Assembly (NCBI GenBank): GCA_002390425.1
Contig: DGPL01000001.1
Coordinates: forward strand, 27,977-91,976
DNA from: Kordiimonadaceae bacterium UBA4441
Lineage (GTDB): Bacteria; Pseudomonadota; Alphaproteobacteria; Sphingomonadales; Emcibacteraceae
DNA length: 64,000 nucleotides
Reading direction: 5' to 3'
Shown in pieces: positions 53,927-63,192 of this stretch. Positions within the stretch are counted from its first letter, which is position 1. Each line of letters opens with the position of its first letter. Both the position numbers and the translations under genes were made by a program. Under the pieces are notes generated by a model. That model was not told the DNA's origin and searched no databases. It was given only the letters and a program-made list of their open reading frames with translations.

Positions 53927-55108
53927 TTAGACAAATTGCCCGGCGGCATGGCCAGACGCCCAGGCCCATTGAAAATTAAAGCCACCCAAATGGCCGGTTA
54001 CATCAACAACTTCACCAATGAAGTATAATCCCGCGATTTTTTTACTTTCAAATGTTTTAGACGACAATTCATCCGTACTTACCCCCCCCCTTGTTACTTC
54101 AGCGGTAGCAAACCCTTCTGTACCATTTGGTGTTAAACGCCATTCATTAACAAGAAGAGCTACCTTATTTAATTTTTTATTTGATAAATCCGCAAGTCTA
54201 CCCTGCACTTCTGCTTGCTCGGTTAAATATATGGCTAATCTTTTTGGCAGTAAACTTGATAACACGGTTTGAATTTCTTGTTTTGGCTGCTCTTCTTTAG
54301 CAGTCTTTAGATATTCAAAAACTTGTGTATTTGGCGCAAGGTTAATGAGTATTTCCATACCCGCACGCCAATAAGATGATATTTGCAAAATTGCTGGACC
54401 GCTTAACCCTTTATATGTAAAGAGCAATGCTTCATCGAAGGACTTTTTACCACATGTTACCCTTACATCTTTGGACACACCACTTAATACACGAAAATCA
54501 AATATATATTTTTCACCAAACGTTAAAGGCACCAAAGCTGGAACCGGGTCGACAACTTTCAATTTAAACTGTCTTGCGACGTCATAACCAAAACCTGTTG
54601 CACCCATCTTTGGGATAGATGCCCCACCAGAAGCAATCACAAGTGATGCACAAGTCAATTCTTTATCATCAAGCGTAAGAAGGTATCCATCATCTGTTTT
54701 ATTCACTTGTTTGACTGCAGAATTTAACATTACTTCCGCTTTATTCTCTTCACATTCAGCAAGCAATATATCAATTATTTGTTGCGAACTTTCATCACAA
54801 AATAGCTGCCCTAATGTTTTTTCGTGATATGCAATATTATGTTTTTCAACAAGGTTGATAAAATCCTGAACGCTATATCGTTTAAGGGCAGACTTATGAA
54901 AATGCTTATTTTCCGATAAAAAATCAGCATGTGTACAGTGAATATTTGTAAAGTTGCAGCGTCCGCCTCCGGAAATTCGAATTTTTCCAGCAGGCTTTTT
55001 ACTCTTTTCTATGACTAAAGCTGTGCGACCGCGTTTTCCGGCTTCAATAGCGCACATTAGCCCTGCCGCACCCGCACCGATGATGATCACATCATAATGA
55101 TTACCCAT
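53927..55108 (-). CDS. NAD(P)/FAD-dependent oxidoreductase (BaiN/HI0933 family)
   Basis: The 393-residue flavoprotein has the FAD motif IIGAGAAGLMCAIEAGKRG at the start, SGGGRCNFTN near residue 46, a middle dinucleotide segment IASGGASIPKMGATG, and the C-terminal GLYFIGEVVDVTGHLGGFNFQ. The reaction of most family members is unproven. A run of nine G encodes the conserved VTRGGV segment; the frame is intact. Its ATG overlaps the proC stop by one base, so they are cotranscribed. Confidence 0.93.
   Translation of the reverse strand: MGNHYDVIIIGAGAAGLMCAIEAGKRGRTALVIEKSKKPAGKIRISGGGRCNFTNIHCTHADFLSENKHFHKSALKRYSVQDFINLVEKHNIAYHEKTLGQLFCDESSQQIIDILLAECEENKAEVMLNSAVKQVNKTDDGYLLTLDDKELTCASLVIASGGASIPKMGATGFGYDVARQFKLKVVDPVPALVPLTFGEKYIFDFRVLSGVSKDVRVTCGKKSFDEALLFTYKGLSGPAILQISSYWRAGMEILINLAPNTQVFEYLKTAKEEQPKQEIQTVLSSLLPKRLAIYLTEQAEVQGRLADLSNKKLNKVALLVNEWRLTPNGTEGFATAEVTRGGVSTDELSSKTFESKKIAGLYFIGEVVDVTGHLGGFNFQWAWASGHAAGQFV
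54082..54090 (-). repeat. G9 homopolymer inside the flavoprotein gene
   Basis: Nine C on plus (nine G on the coding strand) encode Arg-Gly-Gly-Val at about residue 340. It is the longest G/C run I noticed in this AT-rich window. Tracts of this length can slip and switch a gene off, so phase variation is possible but unproven. Confidence 0.85.
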
Positions 55109-55950
55109 TATCCTGCGAGCTCTTTTGAACGTGCTTTCGCTTCTTGCATCGCGCGACGAATAGATTTAGCAATACCTTGATCAGACATTAAAACATCTAG
55201 TGCCGCGGCTGTTGTACCGCCCGGACTAGTAACATTTTCCCTTAATTTAGAGGGGCTTTCACCACTTTCTTCAAGTAACGCTCCAGCTCCACTAACCGTT
55301 TGATGGGCAAGTTTATCACTTAATTCCTTAGGTAGACCGAGAGCCTCTCCTGCCGCAGCCATTGCCTCAGCCATATAAAAAACATAGGCTGGACCGCTGC
55401 CGCTTAAAGCCGTCACAGCATCCATCATTCCTTCATCTTCTATCCACTCAACATTTCCAACGGTTTCTAATAATGTTGAGCAAACCGCCTTTTGTTCGTC
55501 GTTTACAAGACTATTAGCAACACAAACGGTTATGCCTTTTCCAATTGCTGCGGGTGTATTGGGCATTGCACGAACGATGGCATGGTCTTGGCTAAGATGA
55601 TCTTCAAAATAATGAATAGTTTTCCCTGCTGCGACAGAAAGGATAACAGTTTTCGATAAATCAAATGTTTTTATGGTTTCTAATGCCTCACCCATCATTT
55701 GTGGCTTAACAGCCATAACAACAAAAGACGGTGTTAAAGTAGCCGGAAGCAGATCAAATGTTTCAAATAAATTTCCAGAAGGCAATTGACTGAAATTATC
55801 TTTTATAGGCTCCAAATAAGGATCAACGATATAAACTGCATCTTTACTTAACCCTTTTTTGAGCCAGCCTGCCAACATGGCACTACCCATTTTCCCACAA
55901 CCAATCAGTAATAAAGGTTGTTTTGATGATATGACGGATATATTACTCAT
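55108..55950 (-). CDS. proC: Pyrroline-5-carboxylate reductase
   Basis: ProC makes proline from pyrroline-5-carboxylate with NAD(P)H. The 280-residue protein has the nucleotide motif LIGCGKMGSAMLAGW, VMAVKPQMM, RAMPNTPAAIGKG and the C-terminal helical ALSGSGPAYVFYMAEAM and ENVTSPGGTTAAALDVL segments. Everything expected is present. It lies between the YbjN-like gene (nine bases before) and the flavoprotein gene (one-base overlap). Confidence 0.97.
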   Translation of the reverse strand: MSNISVISSKQPLLLIGCGKMGSAMLAGWLKKGLSKDAVYIVDPYLEPIKDNFSQLPSGNLFETFDLLPATLTPSFVVMAVKPQMMGEALETIKTFDLSKTVILSVAAGKTIHYFEDHLSQDHAIVRAMPNTPAAIGKGITVCVANSLVNDEQKAVCSTLLETVGNVEWIEDEGMMDAVTALSGSGPAYVFYMAEAMAAAGEALGLPKELSDKLAHQTVSGAGALLEESGESPSKLRENVTSPGGTTAAALDVLMSDQGIAKSIRRAMQEAKARSKELAG

Positions 55951-55959
55951 AAATTAACC

Positions 55960-56460
55960 TTAGGCGTTGCCAATTGTTTCCAGCATTGCCGCTTCAATTG
56001 CATCAGAAGGACTTTTACCGCCCCAAATCACAAATTGAAAGACTGGAAAATAGCGATTAATTTCTGCAATTATAGTACGAGTGACCATTTCACAGCTCAT
56101 AGCAATATCTCCGCTATTTGTTGGCGGCACCATTGAATGGCTGAACATGATACTCTCGTCATCGCTCCAAATTGAAAAATGCCCCATATCCAGACGCTCA
56201 TTAAGCATGGTTATAAGTTCCAGAATATCAGAACGTTTCTTTGGTTGGACCTTTACATCCATTTGTCCAGCACATTGGAGAATGTTCTTATCGTCAATCC
56301 ATAGGTAACGCAAATGAAAATCACACCACTCACCGTTTATTCCGGCGACGATTTCTTCATTTCCCAACCTTTCATAAGGCCATTCATTTTGGCTAACGAT
56401 TAACTCCAATGTATCAAGTGGGTTAATACGTTCTTCAATTAATTCTGATGTAGAAAGCAT
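55960..56460 (-). CDS. YbjN domain-containing protein
   Basis: The 166-residue acidic protein fits the YbjN family, related in fold to type III secretion chaperones, with NEWPYERLGNEEIVAGING near residues 26-44 and a repeated beta-strand pattern. The family's molecular role is unclear; E. coli YbjN affects stress and motility. It begins two bases after ubiK and precedes proC, the ubiK-ybjN-proC order shared with other Alphaproteobacteria. Confidence 0.87.
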   Translation of the reverse strand: MLSTSELIEERINPLDTLELIVSQNEWPYERLGNEEIVAGINGEWCDFHLRYLWIDDKNILQCAGQMDVKVQPKKRSDILELITMLNERLDMGHFSIWSDDESIMFSHSMVPPTNSGDIAMSCEMVTRTIIAEINRYFPVFQFVIWGGKSPSDAIEAAMLETIGNA

Positions 56461-56462
56461 TA

Positions 56463-56729
56463 TTATTTTTTCTTTTTCTTAAGCGCATTAACTTCTTTTT
56501 TAAGCGCATCTATAGTTTCATGTAGCTCCGCATTCTCAGCTCGAGCAGCAACCGCCATTTCGCGAACCACTTCAAATTCTTCGCGAGTGACCAAATCCAT
56601 ATCCATTAAAACACTTTCAAGACGTGTTTTTACTTGGTTTTCCACTTCGGATTTAACACCATGAATGGTCCCTGCGGCACTTTGACCTAATCTGGCTAGA
56701 TCACTTAATATTTTATTGTCTGATTGCAC
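56463..56729 (-). CDS. ubiK: UbiK-like accessory factor (BMFP family)
   Basis: The 88-residue protein has an N-terminal amphipathic helix (LSDLARLGQSAAGTIHGVK) and a C-terminal coiled coil (TREEFEVVREMAVAARAENA), ending in a run of lysines. UbiK assists the ubiquinone-synthesis complex in proteobacteria. The start is GTG with AGGA upstream. It opens the ubiK-ybjN-proC-flavoprotein unit and is divergent from lgt. Confidence 0.88.
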   Translation of the reverse strand: MQSDNKILSDLARLGQSAAGTIHGVKSEVENQVKTRLESVLMDMDLVTREEFEVVREMAVAARAENAELHETIDALKKEVNALKKKKK

Positions 56730-56911
56730 GATAAAGTCCTACATATTTTTAAGGGTCGGTTAATAGCTTATAATTACCATATATTTTTGCACTATGGCGA
56801 AACAATTATCAGTTGCCAAGAAACATTAAATGTGGGACAACGTGCGAGAGTTTGTTATTCCCTTGTAATGCTTTGTTTCGCTTGCACTTAAACGATAAAC
56901 GGTATTTTTAA

Positions 56912-57730
56912 ATGTCTGAATATTTATTATTCTCTGCCCTCTCTTATCCTAATATTGATCCTATTTTGTTTGAAATCGGCCCGATAGTGATTCGATGGTA
57001 TTCACTTTCCTATCTAGGTGGGCTTGTTTTTGCTTGGGCCTACATGACGCGATTAATTCGAGTAAAAGCACCTCCTTGCACACAAGAACATGTGAGCGAT
57101 TACATATTTTGGGCAATGCTTGGTATCGTTTTGGGCGGCCGCACAGGTTATGTTCTATTTTATAACGCTTCATATTATATGAATAATATAGCTGATGCTT
57201 TTGCCATATGGGACGGCGGCATGTCATTTCACGGTGGTTTTATCGGTGTTTGTATCGCAACAATATTATTTTGCCGCTATCATAAAATCCCCCTCTTTCG
57301 CTTTGCAGATATCATTGCCTGCGCTAGCCCTATCGGTTTAATGTTAGGTCGGTTGGCGAATTTTATTAACGGCGAACTTTTTGGACGAGTAACAGATTCT
57401 CCTCTTGGGATGGTTTTTCCGAGAGGTGGACCTCTGCCGCGTCACCCAAGCCAGCTTTATGAGGCAATGCTTGAAGGATTGTTGCTCTTCTTAATTCTTT
57501 ATGTTGTTTATAATTATACAAAAGCGCGCCATAAGCCGGGATTAATCACCGGACTATTTATCATCGGGTATGCGTCGGCACGAACGTTTGTTGAGCAATT
57601 CAGAGAACCTGACACGCATTTAGGATTCCTTTTGGGTACTGATTTCTTAACTATGGGGCAAATTTTGAGCACACCGATGATACTATTTGGCCTATATTTA
57701 ATCTTTCGCCCAAGGAAAGCGTCTTTATGA
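56912..57730 (+). CDS. lgt: Prolipoprotein diacylglyceryl transferase
   Basis: Lgt attaches diacylglycerol to lipoprotein cysteines at the inner membrane, and so should act on the lipoproteins in this window (the BamB-like and cytochrome-like ones). The 272-residue protein has about seven membrane segments, the GGRTGYVLFYN and GRLANFINGELFGR signature and RHPSQLYEAMLEG. Its stop overlaps the next gene's ATG by four bases. Confidence 0.97.
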   Translation: MSEYLLFSALSYPNIDPILFEIGPIVIRWYSLSYLGGLVFAWAYMTRLIRVKAPPCTQEHVSDYIFWAMLGIVLGGRTGYVLFYNASYYMNNIADAFAIWDGGMSFHGGFIGVCIATILFCRYHKIPLFRFADIIACASPIGLMLGRLANFINGELFGRVTDSPLGMVFPRGGPLPRHPSQLYEAMLEGLLLFLILYVVYNYTKARHKPGLITGLFIIGYASARTFVEQFREPDTHLGFLLGTDFLTMGQILSTPMILFGLYLIFRPRKASL

Positions 57731-58833
57731 CAGCACTAAATGATCATCTAATAAAACTGATCAAATTGCATGGCCCGTTATCAATAAGTAATTATATGAC
57801 GGAAGCTTTGACCAATCCTAAATACGGTTATTATGCAAAACAAATTCCTTTTGGCGAAAAGGGCGACTTTGTAACTGCACCAGAAGTCAGCCAGATGTTT
57901 GGTGAATTAATCGGATTATGGTTTGCCGATATCTGGTTAAAAATGAAAAAACCGCGCACCGTTCACCTCATCGAACTGGGGCCGGGAAATGGCACGCTCA
58001 TGGCAGATTTCCTACGTGTTTTAAAAGTTCTTCCTGAATTTTTAGATACTATTAATCTGCATTTTGTTGAAACTTCAAAGCAATTAATTGAAATCCAAAA
58101 AGAAAAGTTAAAAGAATTTCCCAATAATAAAAATTGGTACGAAACAGTAAAGAGTGCTCTTTCTGCAACAAATGATGAAGATGGTGTTGAAGTGACCTTC
58201 ATTATTGCTAATGAATTTTTTGATGCTTTGCCTATACGTCAGTTTCAAAAAGAAGAGCTTGGCTGGCATGAGCGCATGGTTACTGTTGGTGAGAGTGGAA
58301 AAAATCTGGAAGTAATGCTATCTCCCTTCCCAGTTCACGATGTTAAGCTCAATGAAAAATTAGTTAATGCGCTACAGCATAGTATCATTGAAGTTTCACC
58401 AATGACCGATTTTGTAGTTTTTGAAATTTGTAAACATTTTCAAAAAAATAAAGGTGCGGCATTGTTTATAGATTATGGTTATGATGAACATAGTACTGGC
58501 GAAACCTTACAAGCCGTAAAAAATCATAACTATCAGGGCATATTTGAATTCCCCGGCGAAGCCGATTTATCAGCACATGTGAATTTCAAAAGAATACACG
58601 ATATTGTCGTTGAATGTGATCTAACACCATACGGCCCTGCGCCTCAAAGACAATTCTTAAGTGCTATGGGCATAGAAGAACGGGTCAAAACACTTCTTAA
58701 AGATGCAACGCCAGAACAAACTCAGGATTTGATATCTGACTTAAAAAGATTGATTTCTCCCGATGAAATGGGAACATTATTTAAGGTTTTGGGCATACTT
58801 TCGGTGGAAAGTATTGAAATAGCAGGTTTTTAA
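57727..58833 (+). CDS. MidA/NDUFAF7-like SAM-dependent methyltransferase
   Basis: The 368-residue protein is the bacterial relative of NDUFAF7/MidA, which methylates an arginine of complex I in mitochondria. It has the family start GPLSISNYMTEALTNPKYGYY, APEVSQMFGELIG, the SAM motif ELGPGNGTLM and IIANEFFDALPIRQF. In bacteria the target is not established. It is coupled to lgt by an ATGA overlap and precedes pgeF by two bases, the usual alphaproteobacterial order. Confidence 0.93.
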   Translation: MTALNDHLIKLIKLHGPLSISNYMTEALTNPKYGYYAKQIPFGEKGDFVTAPEVSQMFGELIGLWFADIWLKMKKPRTVHLIELGPGNGTLMADFLRVLKVLPEFLDTINLHFVETSKQLIEIQKEKLKEFPNNKNWYETVKSALSATNDEDGVEVTFIIANEFFDALPIRQFQKEELGWHERMVTVGESGKNLEVMLSPFPVHDVKLNEKLVNALQHSIIEVSPMTDFVVFEICKHFQKNKGAALFIDYGYDEHSTGETLQAVKNHNYQGIFEFPGEADLSAHVNFKRIHDIVVECDLTPYGPAPQRQFLSAMGIEERVKTLLKDATPEQTQDLISDLKRLISPDEMGTLFKVLGILSVESIEIAGF

Positions 58834-58835
58834 AA

Positions 58836-59582
58836 ATGGCTGAATATGTCAAAAGTGAATTACTCGCAAAATCAAACAAGATCAAACATGGTTTTTTCAC
58901 ACGCAATGGCGGTACATCAAACGGCATTTATCATTCGCTTAACTGTGGGACTTATTCAAATGATCATCATGAAAACATTCTAAAAAACCGTTCTCTTGCT
59001 CTTTATACATTAAGTGAAAAATCGAAATTAATAGAAATCCATCAAACACATAGTAATGTTGTTCATATATTTGACAATCAAGAGAATATTCCCGATGCCG
59101 ATGCGATTGTCACAGATCAGAAAAACATTGCCTTAAGTATCGTAACGGCTGATTGTGCGCCGGTTTTATTTGCCGACGAAGAAGCAGGATTGATCGGAGC
59201 TGCCCATGCCGGATGGAAAGGTGCGTTTACAGGTATTTTAGAGAACACAATTTCAAAAATGTGTGAATTAGGAGCCACAAAGGAAAACATTACTGCCGCT
59301 ATCGGCCCTTGTATTTCTCAAGCTTCTTACGAAGTCGGGCCAGAGTTTTTTGAAAAAATTCAAGATGATAAATACTTTTTAAAAAGCACAAACGAAGGTA
59401 ACTTTCAATTTAACCTAGAAAGTTATGTTTACGATAAATTATTAAGTACCGGTCTTAATAATATTGACGCTTTAAACACGGATACCTATCCGATAAATAA
59501 TGGTTTTTTTAGCTACCGGAGAAAGACGCATTTAAATGAAGAAGATTATGGGCGGCAAATATCAATTATTTTACAAAATTAA
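58836..59582 (+). CDS. pgeF: Peptidoglycan editing factor PgeF (laccase-domain family)
   Basis: PgeF removes wrongly built UDP-MurNAc-Ser precursors, and the family also has purine nucleoside phosphorylase activity in related proteins. The 248-residue protein has HGFFTRNGGTS, the zinc-site cysteine in TADCAPVLF, the histidine in AAHAGWKGAF and IGPCISQASYEVG. It follows the methyltransferase by two bases. A 95-base gap precedes prs. Confidence 0.95.
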   Translation: MAEYVKSELLAKSNKIKHGFFTRNGGTSNGIYHSLNCGTYSNDHHENILKNRSLALYTLSEKSKLIEIHQTHSNVVHIFDNQENIPDADAIVTDQKNIALSIVTADCAPVLFADEEAGLIGAAHAGWKGAFTGILENTISKMCELGATKENITAAIGPCISQASYEVGPEFFEKIQDDKYFLKSTNEGNFQFNLESYVYDKLLSTGLNNIDALNTDTYPINNGFFSYRRKTHLNEEDYGRQISIILQN

Positions 59583-59677
59583 TGCTAAAAACTGATATTC
59601 AGAGTCGCTTTTTGAAATATTTTCTGTATAAGATGCAATATCAATATCGGGTAATTTTTTATGGGACCTTTTAAAAA

Positions 59678-60616
59678 ATGAAGATTATTTCTGGGAACAG
59701 CAACATTCCTCTTGCTGAATCAATTGCCAACCATCTAGGGATGGAACTCACTAAAGCGAATATTAAACGTTTTTCAGATGAAGAAGTCTGGGTCGAAATT
59801 CAAGAAAATGTTCGCGGCGAAGATGTCTATGTTGTGCAACCGACATCATACCCCACTAATGATAATCTGATGGAATTGTTGATTATTATTGATGCTCTTA
59901 AGCGCGCCTCTGCGCAAAGAATTGTAGCAGTTATTCCCTATTATGGATATGCGCGACAAGACCGCAAACCTGGTCCACGTACACCGATTAGTGCAAAGCT
60001 CGTAGCAAACCTTATTACGACCGCAGGCGCTGATAAAGTTTTAACAATGGATCTTCACGCAGGGCAAATTCAAGGCTTTTTTGATATTCCAACCGATAAT
60101 TTATTTGCGTCACCTGTTCTTGTTGATGATATGAAGAAAAGATATGCTGACGTTGAAAAATTGATGGTTGTCTCTCCTGATGTCGGCGGTGTTGTTCGTG
60201 CCCGTGCTTACGCTAGCAAATTAGATGTTCCGCTAGCCATTATTGATAAACGCCGAGAAAAAGCCGGCGTTTCAGAAGTTATGAATATTATTGGTGATGT
60301 TAAAGATTATTACTGTGTATTTGTTGACGATATCGTTGATAGTGCCGGAACACTTTGTAATGCTGCTGGCGCTCTTATTGAGCATGGCGGCGCGAAATCA
60401 GTGAGTGCTTATGTATCACATGGCGTGCTATCTGGCCCTGCCATTGATCGCATCAATAAATCAGCAATGGAACATGTTGTGACGACAGATTCAATTTGTG
60501 CCACTGATGCCGTAAAAGGCTGTGAAAAAGTGATAAAAATAAGCATTGCACCGCTCTTTGCGAAAGCGATCAGACGCATTCATGAAGAAAGCTCTGTTTC
60601 CGTCTTATTTGGCTAA
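59678..60616 (+). CDS. prs: Ribose-phosphate pyrophosphokinase
   Basis: Prs makes PRPP, the substrate of PurF and TrpD in this window as well as of histidine and pyrimidine synthesis. The 312-residue class I protein has MKIISGNSNIPLAESIA, the flexible loop YYGYARQDRKPGPRTPISAK, the metal-binding DLHAGQIQGFFDIP and the PRPP motif VDDIVDSAGTL. Length is normal. No convincing promoter was found in the 95 bases upstream. Confidence 0.98.
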   Translation: MKIISGNSNIPLAESIANHLGMELTKANIKRFSDEEVWVEIQENVRGEDVYVVQPTSYPTNDNLMELLIIIDALKRASAQRIVAVIPYYGYARQDRKPGPRTPISAKLVANLITTAGADKVLTMDLHAGQIQGFFDIPTDNLFASPVLVDDMKKRYADVEKLMVVSPDVGGVVRARAYASKLDVPLAIIDKRREKAGVSEVMNIIGDVKDYYCVFVDDIVDSAGTLCNAAGALIEHGGAKSVSAYVSHGVLSGPAIDRINKSAMEHVVTTDSICATDAVKGCEKVIKISIAPLFAKAIRRIHEESSVSVLFG

Positions 60617-60687
60617 TAAAATAAATTAAGTCAAAACGAAATTAAGTGTTGAGTTTTGGCCAATAACGCGTTAAAAGCGGCGCTCAT

Positions 60688-60751
60688 AAGGGTCTGTATC
60701 ATAGATGATCACAGGCCCTTTGATATTAGCACCCCTGGAGGCTGATATCAG
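60688..60751 (+). promoter_or_regulatory. Hairpin and palindrome in the prs-rplY gap
   Basis: AAGGGTCTGT (60688-60697) pairs with ACAGGCCCTT (60711-60720), extended inward by ATC/GAT, with only three T after it. The perfect palindrome CTGATATCAG follows at 60742-60751. The first could end prs transcription or act in the rplY leader; the second may be a protein site. Neither matches an element I know. Confidence 0.45.
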
Positions 60752-60777
60752 AATATAAATTTTTGGAGATAAAAATA

Positions 60778-61449
60778 ATGGCAAATGCAATTATTAAAGC
60801 AGAATTGCGCACAAAAGCGGGTAAGGGGTCCTCTCGTGCAATACGTAGAGAAGGACGCCTTCCGGCTGTCGTTTACGGCGCAAAAAAAGAAGTAGCAGCG
60901 ATCACAGTTGATTTCGTTGATATTCAAAAACTACTCAACACAGGCGCGTTTCTAAGTACTACATACGATATTGAAATCGATGGCGGTAAAAAAGAAATGG
61001 TTCTTCCACGTGATGTTCAATTCCACCCAGTTACAGACTGGCCTATGCATATTGATTTTCTTCGCCTTGCACAAGATGCAACAATCGCGATCATGGTTCC
61101 GGTTCACTTCTTGAATGAAGAAGAGAGCCCTGGACTTAAAGGCGGCGGAATTATTAACGCAGTACGTCATGAAATCGAACTTGATTGCCCTGCGAGCAAC
61201 CTTCCTGAAGCAATTGAAATTGATCTAACTGGGCTTGAACTTGGTGACAGCGTTCATTTCTCTGATATTACGCTTCCTGAAGGCGTTACACCGATTATCG
61301 ATGACCGTGACTTTACAATCGCTACAATCGCAGCACCAAGTGGTCTTAAATCTGATGAAGAAGAAGATGAAGCAGCGACTGAAGAGGGCGAAGCTGAAGA
61401 GCACAGTGTAGAAGTTGAAGCAACTTCGCAGAAGTCTGAGGAAGACTAA
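60778..61449 (+). CDS. rplY: 50S ribosomal protein L25, long Ctc form
   Basis: L25 binds 5S rRNA. The 223-residue protein has the L25 N-domain (KAELRTKAGKGSSRAIRREG, PAVVYG) and the TL5/Ctc C-domain, so it is the long form common outside Enterobacteria. It ends in a Glu-rich tail of about 30 residues, similar in style to the tail of L9 here. The ATG at 60778 with TTTGGAGA is chosen over an in-frame start at 60763. Confidence 0.96.
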   Translation: MANAIIKAELRTKAGKGSSRAIRREGRLPAVVYGAKKEVAAITVDFVDIQKLLNTGAFLSTTYDIEIDGGKKEMVLPRDVQFHPVTDWPMHIDFLRLAQDATIAIMVPVHFLNEEESPGLKGGGIINAVRHEIELDCPASNLPEAIEIDLTGLELGDSVHFSDITLPEGVTPIIDDRDFTIATIAAPSGLKSDEEEDEAATEEGEAEEHSVEVEATSQKSEED

Positions 61450-61474
61450 GCCTCTGGATTAAAGGATAATTGCC

Positions 61475-62056
61475 ATGTTGCTGCTCGTAGGCTTGGGAAA
61501 TCCAGGCAAACAATATGAACACAACCGGCATAATATTGGATTTATGGCGGTAGATGAGATCATCTATCGCCATAATTTTTCTGAAGCTAAGTCAAAATTT
61601 CAAGGGATGATTAGTGAAGGCCGCTTAGGAAATGAAAAAGTTCTTATTTTAAAACCAATGACTTTCATGAATTTATCCGGCAAATCAGTATCAGAAGCAG
61701 CGAGATTTTATAAAATACCATCTGAAAATATATTTGTGTTTTATGATGAACTTGACCTTGCCGAAGGAAAAATAAAATTCAAAACGGGCGGCGGTAACGC
61801 AGGACATAACGGCCTTCGTTCAATGGACCAATATATTGATAAAAATTACAACCGCATTAGAATTGGAATAGGACACCCAGGCGATAAAGCACGGGTAACG
61901 GGTCATGTTTTAGGTAACTTTTCCAAAACAGACCAATCATGGCTTGAGCCTTTGATTGATGCCATTGGTCGTAGTGCAGACAAATTAACCAGTGGTGACG
62001 GTGTCGATTTTTTAAATGAAATCGGTTTAATTTTAAAACCGAATAAGAAGGATTAA
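61475..62056 (+). CDS. pth: Peptidyl-tRNA hydrolase
   Basis: Pth frees tRNA from stalled peptidyl-tRNA. The 193-residue protein has LVGLGNPGKQYEHNRHNIGF with the catalytic His near residue 20, LKPMTFMNLSGKSV, FYDELDLAEGKIKF with its conserved Asp, and GGNAGHNGLRSM. Everything needed is present. AAGGA precedes the ATG. It lies between rplY and ychF in a conserved order. Confidence 0.97.
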   Translation: MLLLVGLGNPGKQYEHNRHNIGFMAVDEIIYRHNFSEAKSKFQGMISEGRLGNEKVLILKPMTFMNLSGKSVSEAARFYKIPSENIFVFYDELDLAEGKIKFKTGGGNAGHNGLRSMDQYIDKNYNRIRIGIGHPGDKARVTGHVLGNFSKTDQSWLEPLIDAIGRSADKLTSGDGVDFLNEIGLILKPNKKD

Positions 62057-62061
62057 AGAAA

Positions 62062-63165
62062 ATGGGATTTAAATGTGGTATTGTTGGACTTCCAAATGTT
62101 GGAAAATCAACCCTGTTTAATGCACTAACAAACACAGCGCAAGCGGCGGCTGCAAATTATCCTTTTTGTACAATTGAACCAAACGTTGGACAAGTCCCCG
62201 TCCCCGACCCTCGACTTAATAAACTGGCATCGATTGCGCAATCTAAAGAAACTATTCCGACACAATTATCCTTTGTCGATATTGCCGGCCTTGTAAGAGG
62301 TGCATCAAAAGGAGAAGGTTTAGGAAATCAATTTCTTGGGAATATCCGTGAAGTAGACGCAATTGTTCATGTATTACGTTGCTTTGAAAATGATGATATT
62401 ACTCATGTAGAAGGTGTTATAGATCCGATCGCAGATGCAGAAACCGTTGAAACCGAATTAATGCTTTCAGATATGGAAAGTCTTGAAAAACGTAAAGCAG
62501 GATTGATCCGACGCATAAGAGGGCAAGATAAAGAAGCCAAAAAAATTGTTGATATGGTTGATCGTTGCCTTGCGGTTTTGGAAGAAGGCCTCCCTGCCCG
62601 TAAAGTTGAAGTGGCAGACGAAGAAGAACAAAAGCTCTTAGATAGTTTAAAGCTTATTACCACAAAATCCGTGCTTTATGTTTGTAATGTAAGTGAAGAT
62701 GATACAGTTGATGGTAATGAACTAACCAAAAAAGTTGCGGAAAAAGCCGCCGCAGAAGATGCCGTCATGGTTTTAATCTGTGCTTCATTAGAAGAAGAAA
62801 TTGCGCAGCTTGATGATGAAGAAGAACAAAAAGAATTTCTTGCTGATCTAGGGTTAGGTGAAACGGGCCTTGGGCGCGTAATCCGTGCTGGTTATGACCT
62901 TCTTCATTTGATCACTTATTTTACTGTTGGGCCAAAAGAAGCGCGTGCATGGACCATCACACAAGAAACCACAGCACCACAAGCGGCCGGAGTAATCCAT
63001 ACTGACTTTGAAACAGGCTTTATACGTGCCGAAACGAACGCATATGATGATTATGTTGAACATAATGGTGAAGCTGGCGTTAAAGATGCTGGGAAAATGC
63101 GCCTCGAAGGAAAAGAATATATTGTTCAAGATGGCGATGTCATGCATTTCCGTTTCGCCAATTAA
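62062..63165 (+). CDS. ychF: Ribosome-binding ATPase YchF (OLA1 family)
   Basis: YchF is a P-loop ATPase of the Obg group that binds ribosomes. The 367-residue protein has the G1 motif GIVGLPNVGKSTLFN, FVDIAGLVRGASKGEGLGN, a coiled-coil insertion at about residues 130-200, and the C-terminal TGS domain with ARAWTI and the late EGKEYIVQDGDVMHFRF. The start is five bases after pth, so they are cotranscribed. Confidence 0.98.
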   Translation: MGFKCGIVGLPNVGKSTLFNALTNTAQAAAANYPFCTIEPNVGQVPVPDPRLNKLASIAQSKETIPTQLSFVDIAGLVRGASKGEGLGNQFLGNIREVDAIVHVLRCFENDDITHVEGVIDPIADAETVETELMLSDMESLEKRKAGLIRRIRGQDKEAKKIVDMVDRCLAVLEEGLPARKVEVADEEEQKLLDSLKLITTKSVLYVCNVSEDDTVDGNELTKKVAEKAAAEDAVMVLICASLEEEIAQLDDEEEQKEFLADLGLGETGLGRVIRAGYDLLHLITYFTVGPKEARAWTITQETTAPQAAGVIHTDFETGFIRAETNAYDDYVEHNGEAGVKDAGKMRLEGKEYIVQDGDVMHFRFAN

Positions 63166-63192
63166 AATATCAGTTTAACTCCTATTGGAATA

